From an uncultured Sphingomonadaceae bacterium (GTDB taxonomy: Bacteria > Pseudomonadota > Alphaproteobacteria > Sphingomonadales > Sphingomonadaceae): DNA of 51,933 bases. Below the pieces are notes generated by a model that searched no databases, was not told where the DNA came from, and saw nothing but the letters and a program-made list of their open reading frames with translations. Of this stretch, positions 36,875 through 46,096 are shown piece by piece; the stretch's first letter is position 1, and each line of letters opens with the position of its first letter. The position numbers were made by a program, and so were the translations under genes. The stretch lies in assembly GCA_947258815.1 (NCBI GenBank), contig CAMYJW010000016.1, forward strand, positions 1-51,933. The letters run 5' to 3'.

Positions 36875-37461
36875 GCTGCTGGGCGATCATCCCGATCAAG
36901 GCGACGGCGGACAGCAAGAGCCGCCTTGCCAGCGCGCTGCCCCCCGATGATCGCGCGGCGCTGGTCAGCGCGATGCTGGCGCGCGTTGTCGGCGCGGCAC
37001 GGGAAGCGCGCACGATTTCGCGCGTTCTTCTGGTCGGCCCCTCGCGCGATGGTATTTCGGATGATATTCCGCTGCTGGAAGATCCGGGCCGGGGCCTCAA
37101 TCCCGCCGTCCAGTCCGCACTTGGCGCAGTGTGCGAAAATGGCCCTGACAGGGTGCTGATCGTTGCCGCAGACCTGCCGGGCGTTACCGCGCACGAACTG
37201 GAACTGCTGACCATCGCACCGTCCGACACCGTCGCCATCGCGCCCGATCGCCACGAGGTTGGCACCAATGCGATATCGCTGCCGCTTCCTGCTGCGGCTC
37301 ATTTCAGATTTGCGTTCGGGGCAGACAGTTTTGCAAAACACCGGAACGAAGCGCAACGCCTTGGCCTGAAAGTTGAAACAGTCCTGAGTCAGGGCTTGGA
37401 ACGCGATATTGACGAGCCTGAAGACCTGCCACACGCAAAAGCCGTGCTTGCCGAATCGTGA
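36871..37461 (+). CDS. cofC: 2-phospho-L-lactate guanylyltransferase (CofC)
   Basis: A 196-residue CofC, a small nucleotidyltransferase that activates 2-phospholactate, phosphoenolpyruvate or 3-phosphoglycerate with GTP for CofD. Signatures are WAIIPIKATADSKSRLASAL, GRGLNPAVQSAL, LIVAADLPGV and the C-terminal RDIDEPEDL. The GTG start at 36871 lies in the npdG stop. Which phospho-acid is used cannot be read with confidence. Its stop is itself within GTGA, followed by two tiny ORFs. Confidence 0.92.
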   Translation: MSCWAIIPIKATADSKSRLASALPPDDRAALVSAMLARVVGAAREARTISRVLLVGPSRDGISDDIPLLEDPGRGLNPAVQSALGAVCENGPDRVLIVAADLPGVTAHELELLTIAPSDTVAIAPDRHEVGTNAISLPLPAAAHFRFAFGADSFAKHRNEAQRLGLKVETVLSQGLERDIDEPEDLPHAKAVLAES

Positions 37462-37523
37462 AACACCTGCTCGAAACCCATCACCCCGTCGCCCGCAAGG
37501 ACAATGAATTGCTGGACGTCTGA
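37458..37523 (+). CDS. tiny ORF coupled to cofC, possible gene remnant
   Basis: A 21-codon reading frame (MKHLLETHHPVARKDNELLDV) whose GTG start overlaps the cofC stop as GTGA, and whose stop overlaps the next tiny ORF as TGATG. There is no recognisable domain. It could be the first residues of a gene otherwise deleted, or an expressed microprotein, or chance. Confidence 0.3.
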   Translation: MKHLLETHHPVARKDNELLDV

Positions 37524-37597
37524 TGCGCGGTGATGCATCAGCGCGCCTTAACATTCTGCGGAACAAGCGGAAAATGAAGATCGGACCGAATATTTGA
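37523..37597 (+). CDS. second tiny ORF before the MFS gene
   Basis: A 24-codon frame (MRGDASARLNILRNKRKMKIGPNI) that begins in the stop of the previous tiny ORF and ends over the TTG start of the MFS gene. It is basic, and no domain is seen. It is reported because the chain of stop/start overlaps from npdG to the MFS gene is unbroken. Confidence 0.25.
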   Translation: MRGDASARLNILRNKRKMKIGPNI

Positions 37598-38877
37598 GCA
37601 CAACTGCCGCCTCCGTTCCGCACGCATCCCCGGCACTACAGGAATGGCGCGCCAACTGGACTCTGGTGCTCGCGGCCATGATCGGCATGTCTTTCGGTTC
37701 GGTGCCCGTTTCAACCATCGGCTTGTTCATGCAACCGCTGGAAGAATCCTTTGGCTGGTCGCGGGCCATGATCTCGTCCGGGTTGCTGGTCTTCGCGGCG
37801 GTTGGCCTGCCACTTACCCCGTTTGCCGGTGCGCTGGTTGACAGGTTCGGTGCCCGGCGATGCGCCATTCCCGGCGTTTTCCTGAGTGGCTCGCTGTTTG
37901 CCGTATTCAGCCTGATGACCGGCGCAAGCTGGATGTGGTGGTTTATCTGGCTGATCTATTCGATCGCCTCTCTGCTCATCCGGGTGATGGTCTGGAACTC
38001 GGCGGTATCGAACGCGTTCGACGCGTCGCGCGGGCTTGCCATCGGGCTGGTTCTATGCGGGATCGCCCTGACACAGATCATCGCGCCTCCGCTGACCAAT
38101 CTGCTTATCGAGGAATACGGTTGGCGAATTGCCTACGCGGTGATCGGGCTTGGCTGGGGCGGAACAAGCCTGTTTTTCGTGCTCCTCTTTTTCCATGGCC
38201 GCTCTGAACCGGCGGCTGCCACGACCAAAGCTGTCGTCGCTGACCAGACGCCCAAAACAACGCCGGGCGGGCTTACGCTCAAACAGGCGCTGCGCGATCC
38301 GTCGATGCGGCTGATCGCATTCTCGGTTACGCTGTCGATGGCAATGGCGGCAAGCATCGGCACGCACATCGTTCCGCTGATAGAGTCAAGCGGAACGACC
38401 CGAACAACAGCCGCCAGCCTTGCCGCGCTCATGGGGTTGGGATCCGTTTCCGGGAAGATCGTCACTGGATTATTATCGGACAGAATCGCCAGCAGATTCC
38501 TGCCGGCCGTTGTTTTGTCGATCCCCGCCGTAGGCTATTTCCTGCTCCTGAACAGCGGTGGAGCCGCCGCCTGGCTTGGGTTTGGAGCCTTTACCATCGG
38601 ATTTGGTTCTGGCGGTGCAATCCAGCTGGGAGCCTATCTGACCACACGATATGCCGGAATGCGCAGCTTCGGTTCTATTTTCGGCGTGCTGTCCAGCTTG
38701 CTCGGTGTGGTCTTCGGGATCGGCCCGGTTATCGCGGGCTGGCTGTTCGACAAGACCGGCTCATACGAGCTGATTCTGACGATCGCGGTGCCAACCTCAA
38801 TCGTTGCCGGGCTATCGATCAGCTTTCTGGGGCCTCATCCTGAATATGAACCCATTGTGGTTTCCGAAAAGGGCTGA
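37594..38877 (+). CDS. MFS transporter
   Basis: A 427-residue 12-segment major-facilitator protein. The N-half carries the MFS signature loop GALVDRFGARRC between TM2 and TM3. The C-half has its counterpart GLLSDRIASRFLP. The type resembles monocarboxylate/oxalate-formate-like carriers (GLFMQPLEESFGWSRAMIS in TM1-2). The substrate is unknown. The start is TTG at 37594; no ATG is in frame upstream. It follows cofC by 132 nt with only two tiny ORFs between, so it may belong to the npdG-cofC transcript. It converges on thiE with a 9-nt gap. Confidence 0.88.
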   Translation: MSTTAASVPHASPALQEWRANWTLVLAAMIGMSFGSVPVSTIGLFMQPLEESFGWSRAMISSGLLVFAAVGLPLTPFAGALVDRFGARRCAIPGVFLSGSLFAVFSLMTGASWMWWFIWLIYSIASLLIRVMVWNSAVSNAFDASRGLAIGLVLCGIALTQIIAPPLTNLLIEEYGWRIAYAVIGLGWGGTSLFFVLLFFHGRSEPAAATTKAVVADQTPKTTPGGLTLKQALRDPSMRLIAFSVTLSMAMAASIGTHIVPLIESSGTTRTTAASLAALMGLGSVSGKIVTGLLSDRIASRFLPAVVLSIPAVGYFLLLNSGGAAAWLGFGAFTIGFGSGGAIQLGAYLTTRYAGMRSFGSIFGVLSSLLGVVFGIGPVIAGWLFDKTGSYELILTIAVPTSIVAGLSISFLGPHPEYEPIVVSEKG

Positions 38878-38886
38878 GGCAGAAGT

Positions 38887-39540
38887 TCACGCTGGTTCGA
38901 GTGCGCGCGCAAACGCCTCAACCGCGGCTGCTTCATCCCCGTTCCAGACCGCGCCGGACACTGCCAGAAAGTCCGCACCGGCCCTGATCAGGGGTGCGCA
39001 GTTTTCCGGGGTAACGCCGCCAATCGCAACGCACGGAATTTCGAAGATGGATTGCCACCATTCAAGCAGGTCCAGCCCGGCGTGGTGGCTGACATCCTTG
39101 GTCTGCGTGGGAAAAAAGGCACCGAACGCGACATAGTCCGCCCCCGCCTCGCCCGCTTCCATCGCCAGATGGCGGCTGTTGTGACACGTCACGCCGATCT
39201 GCGCTTCGCGGCCCAGTATATCGCGTGCTTCGCGCACATCGCCATCGCTCTGGCCAAGATGCACGCCGTCCGCGCCAAGCCGCTTAGCCAGACTCACCGA
39301 ATCGTTGACGATAAACGCAACGTCGTGCGCCGCGCAGATCGCCTGAAGCGGCTCGGCCAGTCCTGCCGCTTCGTGCTGATCGGTGTCTTTCACCCGGAAC
39401 TGGAAGGCCGAAACCGGATTGTCCGCCCCCATAACATCAAGCGCGCGCGCCAGACGTTCAGGAAACACGCCACCAACATCGAGCGGCGAAATCAGATAGA
39501 GCTGACATGGTTCGCGCTCGATTTCAGACACTGCCGCCAC
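38887..39540 (-). CDS. thiE: thiamine-phosphate synthase
   Basis: A 217-residue TIM-barrel ThiE, which joins HMP-PP and thiazole phosphate. Conserved blocks are QFRVKD, VAFIVNDSVSLAKRLGADGVHLGQ, IGVTCHNSRH, GADYVAFGAFFPTQTK and VAIGGVTPENC. The start is GTG at 39540, nine bases after the fba stop, so it is cotranscribed with fba. No thiamine riboswitch is seen, consistent with an internal position. The ThiL kinase acting next is encoded at 9.9 kb. Confidence 0.93.
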   Translation of the reverse strand: MAAVSEIEREPCQLYLISPLDVGGVFPERLARALDVMGADNPVSAFQFRVKDTDQHEAAGLAEPLQAICAAHDVAFIVNDSVSLAKRLGADGVHLGQSDGDVREARDILGREAQIGVTCHNSRHLAMEAGEAGADYVAFGAFFPTQTKDVSHHAGLDLLEWWQSIFEIPCVAIGGVTPENCAPLIRAGADFLAVSGAVWNGDEAAAVEAFARALEPA

Positions 39541-39549
39541 CCGGCGCGA

Positions 39550-40437
39550 TCAGGCGGTTGAACCGGCGTGAATTTCGTCGATTGCGGAACCCAGCGACGC
39601 ATCGAATTCCGCATCGCTCATCGACGCGCGCAGATCCTGCAGAAGCGCGCGGCTGAAGCTGGCGATAATGCCCCGGTTTTTGGCCAGTTCGGCGCAGGCT
39701 TCGGGGCGGGTGTAACCACCCGAAAGCGCCACAACGCGCAGAACGCGCGGGTGATCGACCAGCGGATCGAACGTGCCCGGCACAACCGGCAGCGAAAGCT
39801 TGAGCATCACCTGCTGATCTTCCGGCAGCGCATCGAGATTCTTGAGAATTTCCGCCAGCATGATCTTGTCACACTCAGCGCGGGTTTCACTTGTGATGTT
39901 AATTTCCGGCTCCAGCATCGGCATCATACCGTGGCTGAGCACTTGCTTGCCCACTTCGAACTGCTGCGCGACGATCGCGGCAATGCCATCAGCGTTAGCA
40001 GAATGGATCACCGAACGCTCTTTCGTGCCGAACACGCCCAGCCCCTTGGCGCGGGTCAGCAAGGCATCGAGTTCCGGCATCGGCTTCATCATCTGCACGC
40101 CGTTGGCTTCGTCTTCCAGGCCCTTGTCGATCTTGATGAACGGCACCACGCCGCGATCGATCAACGCCTGCGGTGTCGGCTTGCCATCGACTTCGCCATC
40201 CATCGTGCGTTCGAACAGAATCGCGCCGATCACTTTGCCATTGCTGAACGATGGCGAGGTGATGATGCGGCTGCGCATCTGATGGATAAGCGCGAACATC
40301 TCTTCATCGCCGTTCCACGCATCGTCTTCAACGCCATAGCCTTTGAGGGCTTTGGGCGTGGAGCCGCCGCTCTGGTCCAGCGCAGCGATAAAACCGTTTC
40401 CTTCGGCGATCTTGGCGGTCATTTCGGAAGTCTGCAT
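39550..40437 (-). CDS. fba: class I fructose-bisphosphate aldolase
   Basis: A 295-residue class I (Schiff-base) aldolase. The sequence shows FIAALDQSGGSTPKALK, the Arg/Ser phosphate region, VPFIKIDKGLE, MLEPEIN and VMLKLSLP, the strand with the Schiff-base lysine. GYTRPEACAEL closes the barrel. The ATG at 40437 gives the family length; upstream codons to 40500 show no family match. It lies downstream of pgk and VOC on the minus strand, but separated from VOC by 371 nt holding the structured element at 40520-40787. Confidence 0.94.
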   Translation of the reverse strand: MQTSEMTAKIAEGNGFIAALDQSGGSTPKALKGYGVEDDAWNGDEEMFALIHQMRSRIITSPSFSNGKVIGAILFERTMDGEVDGKPTPQALIDRGVVPFIKIDKGLEDEANGVQMMKPMPELDALLTRAKGLGVFGTKERSVIHSANADGIAAIVAQQFEVGKQVLSHGMMPMLEPEINITSETRAECDKIMLAEILKNLDALPEDQQVMLKLSLPVVPGTFDPLVDHPRVLRVVALSGGYTRPEACAELAKNRGIIASFSRALLQDLRASMSDAEFDASLGSAIDEIHAGSTA

Positions 40438-40519
40438 GAAACCATTCCCGTGTTGTCTGAAGCTGACCGGATGCTTAGCGCCCTGCCATTCTCTTCGCAA
40501 CTGCGGTAACGAATACTGT

Positions 40520-40787
40520 TAGGCGGCGTGGGCAAATTCCCTGTGGATCACGGTTTGGCCCAAATTCGGCCTCGCAAGGCGCCTGTGCGAAGGAAATATC
40601 CCTTATTTTCAAGTGCAGGCAACGCCGCGAGGGTGGATTTGGACCAAACCCCGCAGGGGCCAGACGAGAAACCGCCATTTGCGCGTCGCTCATCCTTGAA
40701 TATGCACAGCATGTCCCGCGTCTTCGCTTCTTGAACTGGCGGTTTCTCGTCTGGCCGTGACCACAGGGAATTTGTCCACGCCGCCTA
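40520..40787. repeat. 268-nt palindromic element, three-way-junction fold, MITE-like
   Basis: The outer arms 40520-40553 and 40755-40787 are inverted copies with one wobble and one bulge. They start TAGGCGGCGTGG and end CCACGCCGCCTA, so TA lies at each tip. Inside are two further hairpins. One pairs 40553-40581 with 40623-40649 imperfectly. The other pairs 40658-40677 with 40737-40756, a perfect 20-bp stem. Together they give a closed three-way junction on either strand. No ORF is convincing. The TA-flanked terminal inverted repeats suggest a miniature transposable element, and the deep nesting also allows a structured RNA. It lies inside the VOC-to-fba gap of a minus-strand gene run. The rest of that gap is featureless. 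Confidence 0.85.
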
Positions 40788-40808
40788 GGCTTTTCCCGAA
40801 CCAGACAA

Positions 40809-41219
40809 TCAGTCTTGCGGCGGCGGGCCTTTCAGCTCAAGCGCGTTGCCTTCCGGGTCGCTGAGATAGATACTCGGCCCGAACCCTTCCGCGCCATATC
40901 GCGTGCTGATTTCAGTGTCGCGGATGCCATGCGCAGCCAGATGCGCAATGATCGCTTCGCCATCCCATGGCAGCACACGAAAACAGACATGATCGACATT
41001 GTGCCCGCCCTCGCCCGGCGCGCCGCCGCCCGCACGACCGATTTTGCCTTCAACATCAACCAGATCAATCAGCGAAGTGCCCGCGCGCAGCTGCACCAGA
41101 TCAAACTCGGGCACCTCGCGTTCAACCCTGGCGCCCAGCACATCGCGATAGAACCGGATCATCGCCGCCATGTCCTTCACCCGGAAGACCACATGATCGA
41201 TGGCGGCAATATCGATCAT
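40809..41219 (-). CDS. VOC (glyoxalase/bleomycin-resistance) family protein
   Basis: A 136-residue vicinal-oxygen-chelate protein with two beta-alpha-beta-beta-beta modules. IDHVVFRVKDMAAMIRFYRDVLG supplies the first metal-binding His, and HNVDHVCFRV and IYLSDPEGNALELKGP the later ligands (His, Glu). It could be a lactoylglutathione lyase-type or dioxygenase-type enzyme; the substrate is not evident. It lies 4 nt after the pgk stop, so it is part of the gap-MOSC-pgk-VOC run, where detoxifying methylglyoxal from triose phosphates would make sense (inference). Confidence 0.9.
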   Translation of the reverse strand: MIDIAAIDHVVFRVKDMAAMIRFYRDVLGARVEREVPEFDLVQLRAGTSLIDLVDVEGKIGRAGGGAPGEGGHNVDHVCFRVLPWDGEAIIAHLAAHGIRDTEISTRYGAEGFGPSIYLSDPEGNALELKGPPPQD

Positions 41220-41223
41220 CTGA

Positions 41224-42426
41224 TCAGGCCGAAAGCGCCGCTACGCCGGGCAGTTCCTTGCCTTCCATCCATTCAAGGAAAGCGCCGCCAGCGGTTGAAA
41301 TGTAGCTGAACTGCGCGGCCACGCCGGCATGGTTCAGCGCGGCAACGGTATCCCCGCCCCCTGCAACCGAAACCAGCGAACCTTCGCTGGTTAGCGCAGC
41401 GGCGGTTTTTGCGAGCGTCACGGTAGCTGCATCGAACGGTTCCATCTCGAATGCGCCCATCGGCCCGTTCCACACCAGCGTGCGACAGGTTTTCAGCACA
41501 TCGGACAGCGCTTCAACCGCAGCAGGCCCGGCATCGAGAATCATCTCATCAACGGCGACTTCATGCACATTGCAGGTCCGCAAGCTGGCCGGATTGGCCG
41601 CAAATTCTTTCGAGACGACCACTTCATAAGGCAGATGGACCGTGCAGCCCGCCGCTTCGGCGGTTGCCAGAATAGCGTTCGCGGTGTCCGCCAGTTCATG
41701 CTCGCACAACGATTTGCCGACATCGACGCCTTTCGCTGCAAGAAACGTGTTGGCCATGCCGCCGCCGATAATCAGGTGATCGACCTGCCCGACAAGGTGC
41801 TTGAGAACATCGAGCTTGGACGAAACCTTGGCCCCGCCGACAACCGCGGCCACCGGCTTTTCCGGCGTGCCCAGCGCCTTGTCCAGCGCTTCAAGTTCCG
41901 CCTGCATTGAACGCCCCGCATAAGCGGGCAGCGCTTTCGCCAGCCCGAATGTCGTCGCATGGGCGCGGTGCGCGGCCGAAAATGCATCGTTGACGAAGAT
42001 ATCGCCCAGTTCCGCAATGCCTTTTGCGAAATCGGCATCGTTGGCCTCTTCGCCTTTCCAGAACCGCGTATTTTCCAGAACGCCAATGTCGCCGGGCCGC
42101 AGGATGCCGATGGCCTGCATGGCAACGGGCCCGGCAATTTCGGGGATGAACATCACTTCCTTTTCAAGCACCGCCTCAACCGCACCGATAACCATCGAGA
42201 GCGACAACGTTGACGAGCGCTCACCCTTTGGCCGCCCGAAATGGGCCAGCAGCAGCACTTTCGCGCCTTTGCCGGACAGTTCGAGAATCGTGGGTGCCGC
42301 CGCGCGGATGCGCGTGCTGTCGGTCACATCGCCACCGCTCATCGGCAAGTTGAGATCGACGCGGACCAGCGCCACTTTGCCGGTCAGGTCTTCCGGCAGA
42401 TCATCCAGCGTGCGAAATGCGCTCAT
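41224..42426 (-). CDS. pgk: phosphoglycerate kinase
   Basis: A 400-residue Pgk. The N-domain has [16 protein letters not shown] and [11 protein letters not shown]. The hinge and nucleotide domain have [27 protein letters not shown] and [12 protein letters not shown]. It makes ATP from 1,3-bisphosphoglycerate. It overlaps the MOSC gene by four bases (ATGA) and precedes VOC by 4 nt. Confidence 0.97.
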   Translation of the reverse strand: MSAFRTLDDLPEDLTGKVALVRVDLNLPMSGGDVTDSTRIRAAAPTILELSGKGAKVLLLAHFGRPKGERSSTLSLSMVIGAVEAVLEKEVMFIPEIAGPVAMQAIGILRPGDIGVLENTRFWKGEEANDADFAKGIAELGDIFVNDAFSAAHRAHATTFGLAKALPAYAGRSMQAELEALDKALGTPEKPVAAVVGGAKVSSKLDVLKHLVGQVDHLIIGGGMANTFLAAKGVDVGKSLCEHELADTANAILATAEAAGCTVHLPYEVVVSKEFAANPASLRTCNVHEVAVDEMILDAGPAAVEALSDVLKTCRTLVWNGPMGAFEMEPFDAATVTLAKTAAALTSEGSLVSVAGGGDTVAALNHAGVAAQFSYISTAGGAFLEWMEGKELPGVAALSA

Positions 42427-42893
42427 TGCTCAATCCTAACCTCGTCACCGACGGCAATCTCGCCGTCATCCAGAACCGTTCCCAGCACGCCGCCACGCCA
42501 TTCAGGCGCCAGCGCGGTTTTCAGGCCGGGCCTGATCTCGTCCATCCGCTGACACGGATCGCATTCCATCGTCACCGCGATCCGCAGCGACGCGCCGATG
42601 GCAATAACCGCGCCCGGCGCACGCGGGAGGCGCAGCCCTTCGACCAGAAGATTGGCGCGCCGCGCAGACCACGCCAGCGCATTATCGCCGCCAAGCCCCA
42701 GATCGGCCATCGCCGCGTTCCAGCTTTCCGCCTCGATCAGCGAAATCTGACGTCTGGGCGCTTTACCCGCACGAACCGTGCCGCGCACATCGCCCGAAAC
42801 GCCCGCCGCGCGTGTAACCGCCACGGCAGCGAGTTCCTCCATCGGACCGCGCGGCCGATCGTGCCGCGCTATTCCCGCCAGCCGACCGGTCAC
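42423..42893 (-). CDS. MOSC domain protein
   Basis: A 156-residue protein with a MOSC fold: a beta strand with [25 protein letters not shown], the conserved [20 protein letters not shown], and a cysteine in [12 protein letters not shown]. The MOSC domain carries sulfur for molybdenum-cofactor sulfurases and related oxidoreductases. This is a stand-alone domain. The start is GTG at 42893. It sits between gap and pgk with a 12-nt gap and a 4-nt overlap. No other molybdenum gene is nearby. Confidence 0.9.
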   Translation of the reverse strand: MTGRLAGIARHDRPRGPMEELAAVAVTRAAGVSGDVRGTVRAGKAPRRQISLIEAESWNAAMADLGLGGDNALAWSARRANLLVEGLRLPRAPGAVIAIGASLRIAVTMECDPCQRMDEIRPGLKTALAPEWRGGVLGTVLDDGEIAVGDEVRIEQ

Positions 42894-42905
42894 CGCGCCC
42901 TCCGC

Positions 42906-43913
42906 TTACAGGAAGCTGGCCATCTTGGCCGCAGTATCGATCATGCGGTTGGAAAAGCCCCATTCGTTGTCATACCACGAAACGACGCGCGCCAGTTTGC
43001 CTTCCATGACCGAAGTTTCGCGGCTGTCGACAGTTGAACTGGCCGGATGATGATTGAAATCCGATGAGACAAGCGGCTCTTCAGTATAGTCCAGCACACC
43101 CTTCATCGCGCCTTCGGCGGTGGCCTTGAGCGCGGCGTTGAGTTCTTCGGCGGTGGTATCGCGGCCGGGAACGAACGTCAGATCGACAAGGCTGACATTG
43201 GGTGTGGGCACGCGGATCGAGATACCGTCCAGCTTGCCGTTCAGTTCGGGAAGCACAAGACCAACCGCACGGGCAGCGCCAGTGCTTGTCGGGATCATGT
43301 TGGAGGCACCGGCGCGGGCGCGGCGCATATCCGAATGCATCTGATCAAGAATGCGCTGATCGTTGGTGTAGCTGTGGATCGTGGTCATGTAGCCACGCTC
43401 AATGCCCACGAGTTCGTGGCAGACCTTGGCAATCGGCGCGAGGCAGTTGGTGGTGCAACTGGCGTTTGAGACAACGATGTGATCGGCTGTCAGCGTATCG
43501 TGATTGACGCCGAAAACCACCGTGTTGTCGACGCCCTTGGCCGGTGCTGAAATCAGAACGCGCTTGGCTCCGGCATCGAGATGCGGCTGACTGGCTTCCT
43601 TCGACTGGAAAAATCCGGTGCATTCCAGAACGATATCAATGCCCTGCGCCGCATGCGGCAATTTGCCGGGATCACGTTCCTTGGTCACCGTGATCGTCTT
43701 GCCGTTAACAGTGATGCTGTCACCGTCCGACGTCACTTCGCCGGGGAAACGGCCATGGGTGGAATCGTATTTGAACAGCAGCGCATTGTCCTTGGCATCC
43801 GCCAGATCGTTGATCGAAACCAGATCGAGCCCGCAATCGGGGCGCTCCAGAATGGCGCGGGCCACAAGCCGCCCGATACGTCCGAAACCGTTGATCGCAA
43901 CCTTGGTTGCCAT
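42906..43913 (-). CDS. gap: glyceraldehyde-3-phosphate dehydrogenase, type I
   Basis: A 335-residue GAPDH. The NAD-binding start [17 protein letters not shown] is followed by the catalytic-cysteine motif [21 protein letters not shown], and [17 protein letters not shown]. The end has [13 protein letters not shown]. It oxidises glyceraldehyde 3-phosphate. It lies 15 nt after tkt and 12 nt before MOSC on the minus strand, part of one carbon-metabolism run. Confidence 0.97.
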   Translation of the reverse strand: MATKVAINGFGRIGRLVARAILERPDCGLDLVSINDLADAKDNALLFKYDSTHGRFPGEVTSDGDSITVNGKTITVTKERDPGKLPHAAQGIDIVLECTGFFQSKEASQPHLDAGAKRVLISAPAKGVDNTVVFGVNHDTLTADHIVVSNASCTTNCLAPIAKVCHELVGIERGYMTTIHSYTNDQRILDQMHSDMRRARAGASNMIPTSTGAARAVGLVLPELNGKLDGISIRVPTPNVSLVDLTFVPGRDTTAEELNAALKATAEGAMKGVLDYTEEPLVSSDFNHHPASSTVDSRETSVMEGKLARVVSWYDNEWGFSNRMIDTAAKMASFL

Positions 43914-43928
43914 GAGAATTTCTCCTGA

Positions 43929-45911
43929 TTAGCTGCTGATTTTACTCATTACCTGTGGGACAATCGCATCGACCGTAAAGCCGAAGCGTTCAAACAGATC
44001 TCCGGCCGGTGCCGATGCACCGAACCTGTCCAGGCCAATATTCAGCCCATCCGTTCCCGTGTAGCGTTCCCATCCCATCGTCACGCCTGCTTCTATCGAT
44101 ACGCGCAAAGTCGCATCGTCCGGCAGAATATCTTCGCGATAGGCCGCATCCTGTTCATCGAACAGCTCGGCACAAGGCATCGAGACGACATCGGCGCCGA
44201 TACCCTTGCTTTCCAGTTCACCCGCAACATCCATCGCCAGCGAAACTTCGGAACCCGTGGCGATCAGGATCACCTTGCGCGCGGCGTCTGCCGCTTTCAG
44301 GCGATACGCGCCTTTGGCACACCCATTGCCGGCAACCTTTTCAAGCCTCAGCTGCGGCAGCCCCTGACGGCTCAGCGCCAGGATCGAAGGCCGGTTCTTC
44401 TGTTCGACCGCCAGTTCCCAGCATTCCGCCGTTTCGATCACATCGGCAGGCCGCATAACCAGAACATTGGGCATCGCGCGCAGGCTTTGGAGGTGCTCGA
44501 CCGGCTGATGAGTCGGCCCGTCTTCACCCAGACCGATCGAATCGTGGGTCATCACGTAAATCGCGCGGGTCTGCTGCAAGGCAGACAGCCGGATCGCGGG
44601 GCGGCAATAGTCGGTAAACACCATGAACGTGCCGCCATAAGGGATCACGCCGCCATGCAGCGCCATGCCGTTCATCGCCGCGGCCATGCCAAATTCGCGA
44701 ATGCCGTAATAGATATAGCGCCCGTCATAGCTGCCCGGACGGAACGGCTCGGTCGCCTTGGTCTTGGTGTTGTTCGATCCGGTAAGATCGGCCGAGCCGC
44801 CAATCAGATCGGGAATCGCTTCGGTAAGCACGCCCAGTGCCATTTCGCTGGCCTTGCGCGTTGCAACCTTGGCGGGTTCCGCAAGCAAGCCATCGATATA
44901 GTTGCTCAGCGCATCGCTCTGCACCACGTCCCCTGCCATGCGCTGTTCAAACTCGGCGCGGCGCGGATCGGCGTGAAGCCGCGAGGTCCAGGCCGCATGT
45001 TCGCCTTCGCCGCGATGGGCCAGACCACGCCAGTCGGCCAGAATGTTATCAGGAATGACGAACGGCTCCGCGCTCCAGCCGATCGCCGCGCGCGCGCCCG
45101 CGATTTCCTCATCGCCAAGCGGCGCGCCATGCACACCGCTGGTGCCGCTTTTGGTCGGCGCGCCTTTGCCGATCACCGTGCGGCAGGCAACCAGCGTCGG
45201 CTTGTCAGCCGCAGCCGCTTCGGCCAGCGCGCGTTCGATATCGGCAAAATCGTGTCCGTCGCACGAAACCGTGTGCCAGCCAGCCGCCTGAAAGCGCGCC
45301 GGAATATCTTCGCTGGTGGAAAGATCGGTGCTGCCATCAATCGTGATGCGGTTATCGTCCCACAACACGTTGAGCCGCGACAGCCCAAGATGACCGGCAA
45401 GGCCGATCGCTTCGTGATTGATGCCTTCCATCAGGCACCCGTCGCCAGCGATCACCCATGTGCGGTGATCGACCAGTCCATCGCCGAAGTCCGCATTGAG
45501 ATGCCGCTCGGCAATGGCCATGCCGACAGCCATGGCCAGCCCCTGCCCCAGCGGCCCGGTGGTGCATTCCACGCCATCGAGCAGGAAATTCTCAGGATGC
45601 CCCGCACACGGCGAGCCAAGCTGCCGGAAATTGCGGATATCGTCCATCGTCGGCGCTTCATATCCGCTAAGGTGCAACAGGGCGTAAATCAGCATCGAGC
45701 CATGACCGGCCGAAAGCACGAAACGATCCCGGTCTGCCCAATGGGGAGAGGCCGGATCGAACTTCAGGAATTTTGAATACAGCACGGTCGCCACATCGGC
45801 CATGCCCATCGGCATTCCGGGATGGCCACTGTTGGCAGCCTGCACCGCGTCCATCGAAAGGGCGCGGATGGCATTGGCCATGGGCGCCATGCGGGCGGGG
45901 TCTGGGCTCAT
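43929..45911 (-). CDS. tkt: transketolase
   Basis: A 660-residue thiamine-diphosphate enzyme moving two-carbon units in the pentose phosphate pathway. The N-terminal SMDAVQAANSGHPGMPMGMADV, the ThDP-binding VIAGDGCLMEGINHEA (GDG) and LNVLWDDNRITIDG are present. Later are the Pyr domain THDSIGLGEDGPTHQPVEHLQSL and the C-terminal IATGSEVSLA. It heads the minus-strand run, and a 185-nt divergent gap separates it from the zapA group. The gene needs thiamine diphosphate; thiE is the last gene of the same run. Confidence 0.97.
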   Translation of the reverse strand: MSPDPARMAPMANAIRALSMDAVQAANSGHPGMPMGMADVATVLYSKFLKFDPASPHWADRDRFVLSAGHGSMLIYALLHLSGYEAPTMDDIRNFRQLGSPCAGHPENFLLDGVECTTGPLGQGLAMAVGMAIAERHLNADFGDGLVDHRTWVIAGDGCLMEGINHEAIGLAGHLGLSRLNVLWDDNRITIDGSTDLSTSEDIPARFQAAGWHTVSCDGHDFADIERALAEAAAADKPTLVACRTVIGKGAPTKSGTSGVHGAPLGDEEIAGARAAIGWSAEPFVIPDNILADWRGLAHRGEGEHAAWTSRLHADPRRAEFEQRMAGDVVQSDALSNYIDGLLAEPAKVATRKASEMALGVLTEAIPDLIGGSADLTGSNNTKTKATEPFRPGSYDGRYIYYGIREFGMAAAMNGMALHGGVIPYGGTFMVFTDYCRPAIRLSALQQTRAIYVMTHDSIGLGEDGPTHQPVEHLQSLRAMPNVLVMRPADVIETAECWELAVEQKNRPSILALSRQGLPQLRLEKVAGNGCAKGAYRLKAADAARKVILIATGSEVSLAMDVAGELESKGIGADVVSMPCAELFDEQDAAYREDILPDDATLRVSIEAGVTMGWERYTGTDGLNIGLDRFGASAPAGDLFERFGFTVDAIVPQVMSKISS

Positions 45912-46096
45912 CGAATGCTCCGGAAGCGATTAAAGTAAAGGCGAATCGAGTTGGGGCTTCCTTTAGGCAGAGCAAGCGCCCCGTCAAGGCTGGCACCCGC
46001 AGCCATGCGGCCCCGCAAGGCCATACAGTGCGTGCTTGTTGACAAGTGTAACCGCCAAGACTTTGCGTTGAGGCGATTTTGCGCTAGCCAAAGGGC

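Noticed and set aside
39541..39549. Thiamine riboswitch before thiE
   Set aside because: Only nine bases separate thiE from fba, and no TPP-aptamer sequence is seen before fba or thiL.
40528..40734. 68-codon plus-strand ORF in the structured element
   Set aside because: It is explained by the palindromic arms, has no ribosome-binding site and no domain.
44487..45776. 429-codon plus-strand frame
   Set aside because: Antisense of transketolase; no motif and no site for initiation.
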